A stretch of 14,400 nucleotides of DNA from an uncultured Halomicronema sp. (GCA_937897665.1 CALCPB010000701.1:1-14400); one strand, 5' to 3'; positions 1 to 8,451 are shown, counted from the stretch's first letter. Translations and numbers: made by a program. The notes: a model not told the origin generated them from the sequence alone.

Positions 1-3
1 GGC

Positions 4-9
4 AGGAGA
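4..9 (+). promoter_or_regulatory. Shine-Dalgarno site of proS
   Basis: AGGAGA lies six bases before the ATG at position 16. It is the clearest ribosome-binding site in the window and fixes the proS start; most other genes here lack an obvious one. Confidence 0.75.
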
Positions 10-15
10 CTTTCC

Positions 16-1818
16 ATGCGCCTCTCTCAGACGCTGCTTGAAACCCTGCGAGAAGACCCGGCTGAGGCGGAAATTCCTAGCCACAAGCTATTGTTGCGGG
101 CCGGTTACATGCGGCGTATTGACGCTGGGGTCTATGCCTACCTGCCGCTGCTTTGGCGCGTGCTCACCAAAGTGTCGGACATCGTGCGCGATGAGATGGA
201 CGCCATCGGCGCGCAAGAATGTCTGCTGCCGCAGTTGCAGCCGGCGGAATTATGGCAAGAGTCAGGCCGGTGGGACACCTACACCAAGGCTGAGGGCATT
301 ATGTTTTCGCTGGTCGATCGACGCCAGCGTCAAATGGCCCTCGGGCCTACTCATGAAGAAGTGGTTACCACGATCGCCCGCGACATGATCCGATCCTATC
401 GTCAGCTGCCGCTGAATCTGTATCAGATTCAGACCAAATTTCGCGATGAGATTCGCTCCCGTTTTGGGCTGATGCGCGGTCGCGAATTCATTATGAAAGA
501 CGCTTACTCCTTTCATGAAACTGAGGAGAGTCTGAAGCAGACCTATCAGGATACGTACACCGCCTACACCAACATTTTGCAGCGGTGCGGACTCGAATTT
601 CGCGCGGTGGATGCGGATTCTGGGGCGATCGGCGGCTCGGGGTCAACGGAATTTATGGTGTTGGCCGAAGCCGGCGAAGACGAGGTGCTGTACACCGCCG
701 ATGGGCGGTATGCCGCAAACGTGGAAAAGGCTGTTTCGCTGCCGGTGGATGCGGTACCGTCTCCGTTCAACACCTATCAGAAACTGGAAACGCCGAACAC
801 GCCAACGATTGATTCCTTGGCGAAGTTTCTCGACTGCTCACCGACCCAAATTGTCAAGAACGTGCTGTATCAGGTCACCTATGACAACGGCCGTGGAGTT
901 TTGGTACTGGTCAGCATTCGCGGCGATCAAGACGTAAACGAGACCAAGCTGCAAAACGAACTGTCGAAGCTGGCAAGCAACTATGGTGCGAGTACCGTGA
1001 TTGCCCTCGCGGTGCCCGATGCTGAAGCTCAGGGCAAATGGGCGGCCCAGCCGTTGCCTTTGGGGTACATTGCCCCTGACCTCGCCGATGACTATGTGAA
1101 GTCAGACGTGCAGGGATTGGAGGCCAATTTTTTAAGGATGGTGGATGAAACGGCGATCGCCCTGAAGAATTTTGTCACCGGCTCGAACGAGGCCGGGCAC
1201 CACACGGTGGGCGGTAACTGGAACCAAGAGTATCCGTTGCCCGCGCTGACGGTAGACGTGCGGGAAGCGCAAGCCGGCGATCGCGCCGTGCATGATCCGG
1301 CGCAAACGCTGCAAGTCGCGCGGGGCATTGAAATCGGTCATATCTTTCAGCTGGGGCAAAAATATTCCCAGGCCATGGGCGCGACCTGCACCGCTGAGTC
1401 CGGTGACGAAGTGCCGCTGTGGATGGGGTGTTATGGCGTGGGCGTATCGCGCTTAGCCCAAGCTGCGGTAGAGCAGTCCTACGATAAAAACGGCATTATT
1501 TGGCCGGTCGCGATCGCGCCTTATCACGCGATTGTCGTGGTGCCCAATATCAATGACGAAGCCCAGATGAGCGCTGCTGAAACTCTCTATGCCGAACTGA
1601 ATGCGGCGGGTGTCGAGACGCTGTTGGATGATCGCAAAGAGCGTGCGGGCGTAAAGTTTAAAGACGCCGATTTGGTCGGGATTCCGTTTCGGATTGTGAC
1701 GGGGCGATCGCTCAAAGAGGGCAAGGTCGAAGTCGTGCAGCGAGCGACTCAAACCGCTGAAGAAATGGCGTTGTCGGAAGTGGTTTCGACGATAAAATCA
1801 TGGGTGGTCAACGCTTAG
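16..1818 (+). CDS. proS: Proline--tRNA ligase (prolyl-tRNA synthetase, bacterial type with editing insertion)
   Basis: This class II aminoacyl-tRNA synthetase joins proline to tRNA-Pro in the cytoplasm using ATP. The 600-residue product is full length for the bacterial type. The N-terminal catalytic core contains the TxE-type loop (GPTHEE, about residue 112) and motif 2 with the run [16 protein letters not shown] followed by MKDAYSFH (about residues 142-168). Residues of about 240-395 form the inserted YbaK-like editing domain, which in this family hydrolyses mischarged Ala-tRNA-Pro. Motif 3 is [13 protein letters not shown] (about 470-482). The C-terminal part, from about 500, is the anticodon-binding domain, with [19 protein letters not shown] typical of it. 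The start is supported by AGGAGA six bases upstream. No catalytic motif is missing. It is followed by a strong hairpin, so it probably forms its own transcription unit or ends one that enters from the left. Confidence 0.98.
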   Translation: MRLSQTLLETLREDPAEAEIPSHKLLLRAGYMRRIDAGVYAYLPLLWRVLTKVSDIVRDEMDAIGAQECLLPQLQPAELWQESGRWDTYTKAEGIMFSLVDRRQRQMALGPTHEEVVTTIARDMIRSYRQLPLNLYQIQTKFRDEIRSRFGLMRGREFIMKDAYSFHETEESLKQTYQDTYTAYTNILQRCGLEFRAVDADSGAIGGSGSTEFMVLAEAGEDEVLYTADGRYAANVEKAVSLPVDAVPSPFNTYQKLETPNTPTIDSLAKFLDCSPTQIVKNVLYQVTYDNGRGVLVLVSIRGDQDVNETKLQNELSKLASNYGASTVIALAVPDAEAQGKWAAQPLPLGYIAPDLADDYVKSDVQGLEANFLRMVDETAIALKNFVTGSNEAGHHTVGGNWNQEYPLPALTVDVREAQAGDRAVHDPAQTLQVARGIEIGHIFQLGQKYSQAMGATCTAESGDEVPLWMGCYGVGVSRLAQAAVEQSYDKNGIIWPVAIAPYHAIVVVPNINDEAQMSAAETLYAELNAAGVETLLDDRKERAGVKFKDADLVGIPFRIVTGRSLKEGKVEVVQRATQTAEEMALSEVVSTIKSWVVNA

Positions 1819-1862
1819 GGGCGAGGTCGGGCTGCCCAAATTTTCCAGTTCTTATCCACCAT

Positions 1863-1900
1863 GGTCACCGTGCGGCTCCGAGAAGCGGCGCACGGTGACC
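1863..1900 (+). terminator. 12-bp perfect inverted repeat after proS, probable terminator or processing hairpin
   Basis: GGTCACCGTGCG (1863-1874) pairs perfectly with CGCACGGTGACC (1889-1900) around a 14-base loop, in which GCT and AGC can pair further. No T-run follows (CTCTCCCCCC does), so this is not a textbook intrinsic terminator. Its place 45 bases behind the proS stop and 50 bases before the next gene suggests transcript end formation or RNA stabilisation. Confidence 0.55.
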
Positions 1901-1952
1901 CTCTCCCCCCAAATGCCCACCTTCAAGATCTGTCAACGAGTGAGAAAACGAG

Positions 1953-2750
1953 ATGGAATGGATCACGATTATTCTGTCGAGCCTGTTTACGCTCATTTCT
2001 CCCGTGGGCTTAGTGGCTGACCAGGTTGCCGAGGGATTAATTCGCGATCGTATCGACAAGGCCGATCTGATTGACGTCCGCATTGACAATGCCTCCAATT
2101 TTCAGCTAGGAGGCGGTCGGATTGATCGCGTTCGTTTTGCTGGCCGGGGGATCTATCCAATTCCTGAGCTACGGATTGATACGCTCGATGTCGAGACGGA
2201 CCCGATTGATGTCGATCTACGCGCCCTGCAGTCGGGTAAATTTGCCCTCGATGAACCGGTGCAAGCGGCGAGCCACATCATCCTCGATACCGCAGACCTT
2301 AACTTGCTGCTACAGTCACCGCGAGTGCAAGATCTGCTCGATACCCTGCGTTTCAACCTGCCCGGTGCCTCTGACCGCGAAAAAAATCGCTATGGGTTGG
2401 GTAATCCTCACATTCAGTTCCTCACGGGTAATCGGGTGCAGGTGACGATTGATTTAGAAGATCGGGTTTTAGAAGAACAGGTTGAGGCTTTAGTCGAAAC
2501 TGGCTTAGAAATTGTGGATGGTCACCAGTTAGTTTTGGTTGAACCCACTGTGGTGATCGATGATCAACCCGTCCCCAATCAGCTGTTGGATGCCTTTTTG
2601 GCAGGCATCGATTCTGAACTTACCCTCAAACAGTTCGAAGAGGTGAATGTTGTCGCCCGCGTGCTGAACTTTGAACTACAGCCCCAAGCTCTAGATTTGG
2701 TTTTTTTTGTGCGGATTGATCCAGACTCGCCCCTCTTGGACGGGGACTAG
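1953..2750 (+). CDS. DUF2993 (LmeA-like) phospholipid-binding family protein
   Basis: The product has 265 residues. The first 20 or so (WITIILSSLFTLISPVGLVA) are hydrophobic and look like a signal peptide or anchor, so the protein is probably exported. The rest matches the overall pattern of cyanobacterial DUF2993 proteins: an opening amphipathic helix (VAEGLIRDRIDKA), then alternating beta-strand repeats with the RIDRVRFAGRGIYPIPELRI pattern, a helix ending in LNLLLQSPRVQDLL, and a C-terminal half with strands such as GNRVQVTIDLED. In mycobacteria the related LmeA is a periplasmic phospholipid-binding protein that acts in lipomannan elongation; cyanobacteria lack that pathway, so the substrate here is unknown. 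ATG at 1953 has no strong Shine-Dalgarno site. The gene is followed at 101 bases by another envelope protein in the same direction, which suggests co-transcription. Assignment is by pattern recognition, not search. Confidence 0.8.
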   Translation: MEWITIILSSLFTLISPVGLVADQVAEGLIRDRIDKADLIDVRIDNASNFQLGGGRIDRVRFAGRGIYPIPELRIDTLDVETDPIDVDLRALQSGKFALDEPVQAASHIILDTADLNLLLQSPRVQDLLDTLRFNLPGASDREKNRYGLGNPHIQFLTGNRVQVTIDLEDRVLEEQVEALVETGLEIVDGHQLVLVEPTVVIDDQPVPNQLLDAFLAGIDSELTLKQFEEVNVVARVLNFELQPQALDLVFFVRIDPDSPLLDGD

Positions 2751-2851
2751 CGATCAGAGCTGGCATTAATCTCTGGGAGGAAGTGTCATAGGGCGTTCCC
2801 CCGATTGGCAAGGCGCTGTGTCATTCTGTCAGTAGTGTTAGGGCTTGAGCT

Positions 2852-3544
2852 ATGGAAGACAAATCACCCCGGCGTCGACCACCCCTTGGTATTGTGCTGG
2901 CGTTTGCCGCGATCGTCCTCAGTGCCGGTAGCGCCACCGCTTGGTTTACCTGGCGGGCGATCTCTCCGCCTGAACCCCTGGCTGATTTTCCTGAGCTTGA
3001 AATCGAAGGCGACGCCGTGCCGGAAGGGTTCGAGGCCCCGACTGCTGAACCCATTGAGGTGCCCGATCCGCCCGAAACAGACGTAGCCCAGACACCCGCT
3101 GTCAGTGAGAGTACGCTCTATTGGCTATCAGCCGATGGCGAAACGGTGGCGCTCAATCCCGCGACCGTTGATCTGCCAGCGGCGTCTTCCTCAACCGATG
3201 CGCTGGGGCTCGCGTTTGCTGATCTGATGAGTGGGCCAGAGGGTGCCGGTATCGCCACTGGCATTCCGCCCGAGACGGAACTGATAGCGCTTTCGGTAGA
3301 ATCTGACGGCGTTCATATTGACTTATCAGCAGACTTTACCGTTGGCGGCGGCAGTGCCTCAATGATCGGGCGGTTGGCTCAGGTCGTCTACACTGCGACG
3401 GCGTTAGAGCCTGATGTGCCAGTGTGGATTGATGTGGAAGGTGAACCGTTAACCCTGCTCGGAGGGGAAGGTCTAGAGGTGCGTCAGCCGATGACCCGCG
3501 CTGATGTGGAAGCCGATTTTGGGGTAACTGCTCCGACGGATTGA
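2852..3544 (+). CDS. GerMN domain-containing membrane-anchored protein
   Basis: The product has 230 residues. A short basic N-terminus (KSPRRR) precedes one membrane segment (about 11-31), giving an N-in topology with the body outside the cytoplasmic membrane. Residues of about 38-100 are a proline- and acid-rich linker. The C-terminal half (about 104-222) has the features of a GerMN domain: the opening strand TLYWLSADGE, a helix ALGLAFADLMSGPE, the central IPPETELIALSVESDGVHIDLSADF, then a GSASMIGRLAQVVYTATA helix and the closing strand VPVWIDVEGEPL. GerMN domains occur in sporulation proteins of Bacillus and in many cyanobacterial envelope proteins; no enzymatic activity is established. A TGA stop two codons upstream rules out a longer start. 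It sits between the DUF2993 and tautomerase genes in the same direction. Confidence 0.85.
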   Translation: MEDKSPRRRPPLGIVLAFAAIVLSAGSATAWFTWRAISPPEPLADFPELEIEGDAVPEGFEAPTAEPIEVPDPPETDVAQTPAVSESTLYWLSADGETVALNPATVDLPAASSSTDALGLAFADLMSGPEGAGIATGIPPETELIALSVESDGVHIDLSADFTVGGGSASMIGRLAQVVYTATALEPDVPVWIDVEGEPLTLLGGEGLEVRQPMTRADVEADFGVTAPTD

Positions 3545-3614
3545 CGCTGCCTGATGCGAGGGGCAAGGAATGTCCACCTGGCTAAGCCGATTGATGTTCT
3601 GAGTAAGCAAGATC

Positions 3615-3821
3615 ATGCCGTACGTCAACATTCAAATCACGAAGGGTGCTTCTCGAACGCAAAAAGCACAGCTCGTGCAGGAAGTGACCGAGTCGCTGGT
3701 GCGAGTGCTCGGCAAGCACCCAGAACACATTCATATCGTGCTGCAGGAAATTGAGGAAGAAGATTGGGGCTTTGCTGGTCTGCTGACGGATGACTGGAAG
3801 CAGCAGCAAGATTCTGCCTGA
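3615..3821 (+). CDS. 4-oxalocrotonate tautomerase family protein
   Basis: This is a 68-residue member of the tautomerase superfamily. It begins Met-Pro-Tyr-Val; removal of Met exposes the N-terminal proline that acts as catalytic base in the family. The beta-alpha-beta layout is visible: strand PYVNIQIT, helix RTQKAQLVQEVTESLVRVLG, strand HIHIVLQEI, then the EEDWGFAGLL segment that corresponds to the HFGIGG region of 4-oxalocrotonate tautomerase. The position of catalytic Arg39 in the classical enzyme (SVRVII) reads HIHIVL, so His replaces Arg, and the Arg11 position appears to be Ala. The classical 4-oxalocrotonate activity is therefore doubtful, although a tautomerase fold with the proline is clear. 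Nothing around it belongs to an aromatic catabolic pathway, so its substrate is unknown. It lies 70 bases behind the GerMN gene. Confidence 0.88.
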   Translation: MPYVNIQITKGASRTQKAQLVQEVTESLVRVLGKHPEHIHIVLQEIEEEDWGFAGLLTDDWKQQQDSA

Positions 3822-3935
3822 ACGGCTTGACATAGCAGAATACCCTTCGGGAAGAGCAAGGCTCTACAGAATGTGGAGTGCGGAATACCTGGTGGTCAGG
3901 GCAAGCCCTACGGAGTTAGGAAGTCGACCGGATGA
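3822..3935 (+). other. Intergenic stretch between the tautomerase gene and 6S RNA
   Basis: No gene is visible. A TTGACA hexamer lies at 3827-3832 but I see no convincing -10 element 16-18 bases further on. Three small inverted repeats follow: CCC/GGG around 3843-3851, GAGC/GCTC at 3854-3864 and GGGC/GCCC at 3899-3908. The promoter of the 6S RNA should lie in the second half of this stretch but I cannot place it. Confidence 0.4.
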
Positions 3936-4110
3936 TGATTTCATTCCTCTGGAATGACCTCGGCAGACTGCAGCTTGCTGTATCAAGTCCGGATCGCTAT
4001 GCCTAACAAGCATGCTCGGAACCCTAAGGGTGCCTGGATGGGGCAGCCCAATTCACTACGCGGCGGTCGGAGGGCGGCATTGCAAGGCCTCGGTGCATCG
4101 CTTATGAGCG
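3936..4110 (+). ncRNA. ssrS: 6S RNA (RNA polymerase regulator), ends approximate
   Basis: The core AAGCATGCTCGG (4008-4019) with its following ACCCTAAGGGT, and the 3' part GGAGGGCGGCATT, match what I remember of cyanobacterial 6S RNA; E. coli 6S also contains GCATGCTCGG and GCGGCGGCAT. The segment folds as the long, interrupted hairpin expected of 6S: TGCTGT (3976-3981) with GCGGCA (4074-4079), TGCA (3969-3972) with TGCA (4081-4084), GGC (3962-3964) with GCC (4087-4089), ACC (3957-3959) with GGT (4092-4094), ATG (3954-3956) with CAT (4096-4098), and possibly TCAT (3941-3944) with ATGA (4104-4107). At the apex GGGTGCC and GGCAGCCC (4028-4049) pair. 6S RNA mimics an open promoter, binds the housekeeping RNA polymerase holoenzyme and tunes transcription with growth phase. 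About 175 bases fits the usual 180-190. The exact 5' and 3' ends are not readable from sequence. Confidence 0.77.
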
Positions 4111-4129
4111 GCTAATATGCGAGGCCGCT
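4107..4129. terminator. Hairpin between 6S RNA and the convergent arsR-type gene
   Basis: AGCGGC (4107-4112) pairs with GCCGCT (4124-4129) around an 11-base loop, just after the predicted end of the 6S RNA and 7 bases beyond the stop codon of the convergent ArsR-type gene. It could serve both directions. No T-run follows on either strand, so intrinsic termination is not assured. Confidence 0.4.
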
Positions 4130-4135
4130 AAAGTC

Positions 4136-4510
4136 TTATCTCACATGCCCATTTTGATAGTGATTGCTGGATGAAGGAGCGAGACTAAAGGCTCGGAAAC
4201 TTTGGGCCTGCTGCTCGATGCGGGCGGCAAGGCGATCGCACACGAGAGTACACAATTCGTAGGACAGATCATCGGTGACGCGGTAGTAGGCGGCGGTGCC
4301 CTCAGCGCGTCGTGCCAACATGCCTGCCTGCATCATCACCTTCAGATGCTTTGAGACATTGGCCTGACTGGTAGCAGTTGCTTCCACTAAATCCTGAACG
4401 CACTTTTCGCCATCACGCAGCAGATTTAAAATCTTCAGACGCATGGGTTCGCTCAGAATACTGAAGTATGCTGCCACCTGTTGAACCACATCCGTGGACA
4501 CAGGTTCCAT
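4136..4510 (-). CDS. ArsR/SmtB-family winged-helix transcriptional regulator
   Basis: The product from the ATG at 4510 has 124 residues. An in-frame ATG 57 bases upstream (4567) would add 19 residues unlike the family, so I prefer MEPVSTDVVQQVAAYF as the N-terminus. The HTH pattern is clear: AAYFSILSEPMRLKILNLLRDGEKCVQDLVEATATSQANVSKHLKVMMQAG in pieces, with the recognition helix SQANVSKHLKVM, followed by the wing RRAEGTAAYYRV. The position of the ArsR metal-binding ELCVCD motif reads EKCVQDL, so only one of its two cysteines is kept; two more cysteines sit in ELCTLVCDRL. Histidines occur near the C-terminus. Such proteins are homodimeric repressors, released by metals or by oxidation of cysteines. 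The signal cannot be decided here. The gene begins 80 bases after cobN on the same strand, so co-transcription is possible. Confidence 0.9.
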   Translation of the reverse strand: MEPVSTDVVQQVAAYFSILSEPMRLKILNLLRDGEKCVQDLVEATATSQANVSKHLKVMMQAGMLARRAEGTAAYYRVTDDLSYELCTLVCDRLAARIEQQAQSFRAFSLAPSSSNHYQNGHVR

Positions 4511-4590
4511 GGGATTTGACTCCAAACTGTGTGTGAAAGGAACGATCCCCGCCATTTTAACAATCAAAACTGGGATGACAAGAAAACGGC

Positions 4591-7500
4591 CTACTCGTAC
4601 ACCGAATCTTGATGTGATTCGATCTCCGCTTCAGCGGCGTGGGCCAAGTTCCTCAGCTGGTCAAGCAGCGCTGGCGGCGCGGTTTTCCAGAGTTGGCGCT
4701 GGTGGGCTTCGAGCAGGCGTTCGGCCATATCGCGCAGAGTCCAAGGATTGACCTGTTGAATGAAGGCGCGAGTCGAGTCATCCAGTAGATAGGCTTCAGC
4801 CACCCCTTGATACATGTAATCAGCGACGCAGTGGGTGGTGGCGTCGTAGGCAAACAGATAGTCCACGGTGGCAGCCATCTCGAATGCGCCCTTGTACCCG
4901 TGGCGCTTCACGCCGGCAATCCATTTGGGGTTAATCACGCGAGAACGATAGACGCGGGCAATTTCTTGCTGCAGCGATCGCACCTTGGGATTTTCGACCA
5001 TGGCATGATCCCCAAAGTAGGTTTGTGGCGATCGCCCGGACACGGCTCTGACCGCTGCCGTCAGCCCGCCCTGAAACTGGTAATAGTCGTCGGAATCTAG
5101 GAGGTCATGTTCGCGGTTGTCTTGATTCTGCAAAACCACCTGCAGCTGGCGCAATCGTGCCTGAAACGCTTCTGGAGCAGAACGACCTTGCGCCTGGCGA
5201 CCGTAGGCGTAGCTGCTCCAGTTGATGTAAGCCTGCGCCAAGTCACGATCATCCGTCCAGTTTTGCGCTTCGATCAGCCCCTGCAGTCCTGCGCCATAGG
5301 CTCCTGGCTTCGAGCCAAACACGCGATAGCGCGATCGCTCAGTGGCCTGATCCGGCTCCAGCCCTTGGGCCTGCCAATACTCGGTTTCGTTCAACACCTT
5401 GGCCGCCAGCGGATTGTCTTCGGGAGATTCAGACAGCTGTGATACGACGGTCACCACTTGGTCAAACAAATCAATTAGGTTGGGAAAAGCATCGCGAAAG
5501 AAGCCGGAGATGCGCAGCGTCACACCGACGCGGGGACGGCCCAGCAGGGTCACCGGCAAAATCTCAAAATCGACCACGCGCCGCGACGGCCCATCCCAAA
5601 CGGGACGAACGCCCAGCAATGCCAACGCCTCGGCCACATCATCGCCGCCAGTGCGCATGGTGGCCGTTCCCCAAACCGAGAGACCAATCGACTGGGGATA
5701 CTCGCCGTTTTCTTGGGTGTACTGTTCCACCAGCACCTCAGCCGCTTTGCGGCCCACATCCCAAGCGCTTTCGGTCGGAATCGCGCGAATATCCACCGAG
5801 TAAAAGTTGCGTCCGGTGGGCAACACGTCGGGACGGTTGCGGGTCGGTGCTCCCGCCGGGCCACTGGGAATGTAGTGACCGTCTAACCCGGCCAGCACCG
5901 CAGTAATTTCGCGGGGGGTCTGGCGGAGCTGAGGCAACAACTGGTGCTCGATCCACTGGAGTTCAATGGTTGTGAGCGGGCCAGGAGAGAGGGCTGCTGT
6001 GGCGTCCGAGGGCGTTTCTGCAATCATGGCGTCGATCCAGCGGTGGGCCTGCTGCTCCAGCACTTCTACGCCATCGCCCACGGTGCGGCAGTGCTGAAAG
6101 AGGGGGACGGCCCCCACCGGAATTTGAGCTGGCGGCGGGTAATGCCAAGGCTGGCCTAATTCATCTGTAAGCGGATCGATCTCGAGGTGCCAATCCTGAG
6201 CGATCGCCCGCGTCAGGCCCAGCCGCCCCTGAGCGGGGTGACGCGCGATTGCAATCGTCAAATCGCGCAGCTGTCGCCCAGTGGGACAGCGCCCTAAAAT
6301 ATGCAGCCCATCGCGGATTTGCGCTTCCTTCAGCTCGCACAAATAGCCGTCCACCGTTGGCAGCAGAGTGGCGAAGTCTTCATCTGCCCTTGGCCCCAGC
6401 TGGCTGGCAGGCGTTCCCAGATCGGCCAGTAGTTGTGTGCTCTGCAGCAGCGTCAGCAGGCGATCACGTAGGGGGGAAAGGCGCGTCGGGTCGAGGCTTT
6501 GGGCTTCGTAATATTCATCCACCAAGCCTTCCAACTGCTGCAGCGGCCCGTACAGTTCGGCTCGGGTCAGGGGAGGCGTCAGATGATCGACAATCACGGC
6601 CTGCGATCGCCGCTTGGCTTGAGCGCCTTCACCGGGGTCATTCACAATGAAGGGATAAAGGTGAGGTAGCGCCCCCAGCGCCGCTTCAGGGTAACAGGTC
6701 GCTGAGAGCCCAATGCCCTTGCCCGGTAGCCATTCCAAATTACCGTGCTTGCCGACGTGAAGGATGGCCTGAGCACCAAACTGCTGCCGCACCCAGGCAT
6801 AAAACGCCAGATAGGCATGGGTTGGCTCTAAGTCGGGAGCGTGATAGTTCAACGTGGGGTCGCGGTCATAGCCCCGACTGGGCTGCACGCCGACAAAGAT
6901 CTGGCCCAGCTGCAGGCCTGCGACGGGCCAGGATTCGCTGTTGGGATTGTCGGGGCGAGATCGCTCCTGTTCCGGCGACCCCCATCGTTGACAAATGCCT
7001 TGCTGCACGGTCTCGGGCAGCTGGGCAAAAAAGGCGTCATAGTCCGCGTTGCTCAGGGTCTGCAATACGGGGCGCATTCCCTGACTTTCGGGGTCGTTCG
7101 TCACCGTTGCGGTCAGACGCTGGATCAACTCGTCCCCGGTTTTCGGCAGATTCTCTACCCGATAGCCCGCGAGCCGCAGCGCCTGCAGCAGCTCGACACA
7201 GCTCTGGGGCGTATCCAGGCCGACGCCGTTGGCCAACCGCCCATCGCGATTGGGATAGTTGGCCAAGATCAACGCCACTCGCCGCTGAGCGGGCGGCGTT
7301 CGACGGAGCTGCACCCAGTTGGCCGCTAGCTCGGCGACAAAGGCGATGCGATCGCTCACCGGCTCATAGGTGACGACATCGGTTTCGAGCCGCTCACTGC
7401 GGGTAGCGGCAGTCTTGAACGACACGGCGCGGGTGATGATGCGGCCATCCACCTCGGGCAGGGCCACATTCATCGCGATGTCGCGGGGACTCAACCCCAT

Positions 7501-8451
7501 CGGATTTTGCTGCCAGCTCGCTAACGTGCCGCCGCTGAGAATCACCTGCAGCACGGGGACGTTCAACCGCTGCCACAGGTCGAGTTGGGGCTCAGCGGAA
7601 TTTAGTTTAGCGACCGCAAAACTTGTGGTGTTGAGCAACAGGTCAATGCCGTCAGCGTTTTTCTGACTACCTACCCCGTCTGGGGATTGGAGCAACGCGA
7701 TCAGCTCTGCCTGCACCTCAGGGTCTTGTAGCGAGGCGACGTAGATAGGGACGGCAGTCAGCTGCCGCTGCTGCAGGGCCTGACAGAGAGCATCAATCGG
7801 CGCAGTGTTGCCCGCCAGGTAATGGGCGCGATAGAACAGCATACCCACCTGGGGCCAGGGCTGCTCAGAGGACGACGATGCGGCGGAGCCGGAGGGCTGG
7901 GGCGGGGTATAAATGCCGGTTTTCGCCACCGGCTGTGGGGCCGGTGGGGCGAATTGGGTCTGCAGGGTGCGATCGCACAGGGCCATCAGCCCGTGGCGCA
8001 GATTGGCCACCCCGCCTTCAATTAGATAGCGCCAGAGGTCATGGGCCACCGCTAACGGCACGGTGGAATGGCTCATTAAGTCAGGGTCGGGGCGATCGTC
8101 CCCCGGCAGCACAATCAGCGATATGCCGTGGGTTTGCGCGATCGCCCGCGTCACCTCTAAACCGTAAGACCAGTAAGCTCGTCCGCCCAGCAGACGCAAA
8201 ACAATCACCTGCGCCTGGGCCAGCATCGTGTCGCCATAGGCATCGATCGCCAGTTCTTGCTGCAGCTGCAGCAAATTCACCACCCGTAATTCCGGCGCAG
8301 CGGCGGGCCACTGGGCCGCCACCCGCGCCAAACACTGAATGTCGGTATCGGCAGTCGTCATGAAAATGAGCGGGGCGGGGCTCTGCTCGACAAAAATGAC
8401 CCCGTCAGTGTCCGGTGTCCAGCCACCAGGGGTTGCGGCCAATCGATGCAT
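4591..8451 (-). CDS. cobN: Cobaltochelatase, CobN subunit (cobalamin/pseudocobalamin biosynthesis)
   Basis: CobN is the large cobalt-binding subunit of the ATP-dependent chelatase that inserts Co(II) into hydrogenobyrinate a,c-diamide in corrinoid synthesis. The AAA+ partners (CobS/CobT, or in cyanobacteria probably the ChlI/ChlD subunits shared with Mg-chelatase) are not in this window. From the chosen start the product has 1286 residues, normal for the family. Recognisable blocks are the N-terminal HRLAATPGGW and GVIFVEQSPAP, LRLLGGRAYWSYG (about residue 80), VGKHGNLEWLPGKGIGLS (about 564-582) followed by LPHLYPFIVNDPGEG, NFYSVDIRAIPTESAW, and the late block KWIAGVKRHGYKGAFEMAATVDYLF. CobN is homologous to ChlH/BchH; the motifs favour CobN. 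The frame is open to an ATG at 8538, but the extra 29 residues do not resemble the family, so I take MHRLAATPGG at 8451. No Shine-Dalgarno site or B12 box is visible upstream. The gene carries many HIP1 sites and so looks native. Confidence 0.95.
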   Translation of the reverse strand: MHRLAATPGGWTPDTDGVIFVEQSPAPLIFMTTADTDIQCLARVAAQWPAAAPELRVVNLLQLQQELAIDAYGDTMLAQAQVIVLRLLGGRAYWSYGLEVTRAIAQTHGISLIVLPGDDRPDPDLMSHSTVPLAVAHDLWRYLIEGGVANLRHGLMALCDRTLQTQFAPPAPQPVAKTGIYTPPQPSGSAASSSSEQPWPQVGMLFYRAHYLAGNTAPIDALCQALQQRQLTAVPIYVASLQDPEVQAELIALLQSPDGVGSQKNADGIDLLLNTTSFAVAKLNSAEPQLDLWQRLNVPVLQVILSGGTLASWQQNPMGLSPRDIAMNVALPEVDGRIITRAVSFKTAATRSERLETDVVTYEPVSDRIAFVAELAANWVQLRRTPPAQRRVALILANYPNRDGRLANGVGLDTPQSCVELLQALRLAGYRVENLPKTGDELIQRLTATVTNDPESQGMRPVLQTLSNADYDAFFAQLPETVQQGICQRWGSPEQERSRPDNPNSESWPVAGLQLGQIFVGVQPSRGYDRDPTLNYHAPDLEPTHAYLAFYAWVRQQFGAQAILHVGKHGNLEWLPGKGIGLSATCYPEAALGALPHLYPFIVNDPGEGAQAKRRSQAVIVDHLTPPLTRAELYGPLQQLEGLVDEYYEAQSLDPTRLSPLRDRLLTLLQSTQLLADLGTPASQLGPRADEDFATLLPTVDGYLCELKEAQIRDGLHILGRCPTGRQLRDLTIAIARHPAQGRLGLTRAIAQDWHLEIDPLTDELGQPWHYPPPAQIPVGAVPLFQHCRTVGDGVEVLEQQAHRWIDAMIAETPSDATAALSPGPLTTIELQWIEHQLLPQLRQTPREITAVLAGLDGHYIPSGPAGAPTRNRPDVLPTGRNFYSVDIRAIPTESAWDVGRKAAEVLVEQYTQENGEYPQSIGLSVWGTATMRTGGDDVAEALALLGVRPVWDGPSRRVVDFEILPVTLLGRPRVGVTLRISGFFRDAFPNLIDLFDQVVTVVSQLSESPEDNPLAAKVLNETEYWQAQGLEPDQATERSRYRVFGSKPGAYGAGLQGLIEAQNWTDDRDLAQAYINWSSYAYGRQAQGRSAPEAFQARLRQLQVVLQNQDNREHDLLDSDDYYQFQGGLTAAVRAVSGRSPQTYFGDHAMVENPKVRSLQQEIARVYRSRVINPKWIAGVKRHGYKGAFEMAATVDYLFAYDATTHCVADYMYQGVAEAYLLDDSTRAFIQQVNPWTLRDMAERLLEAHQRQLWKTAPPALLDQLRNLAHAAEAEIESHQDSVYE

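Noticed and set aside
4591..8451. Many open frames of 60-183 codons on the plus strand inside cobN (for example 6822-7373, 5439-5906 and 7878-8363)
   Set aside because: They lie antisense to a well-conserved gene, have low-complexity arginine/alanine/proline-rich products and no ribosome-binding sites; they are shadows of high-GC codon use.
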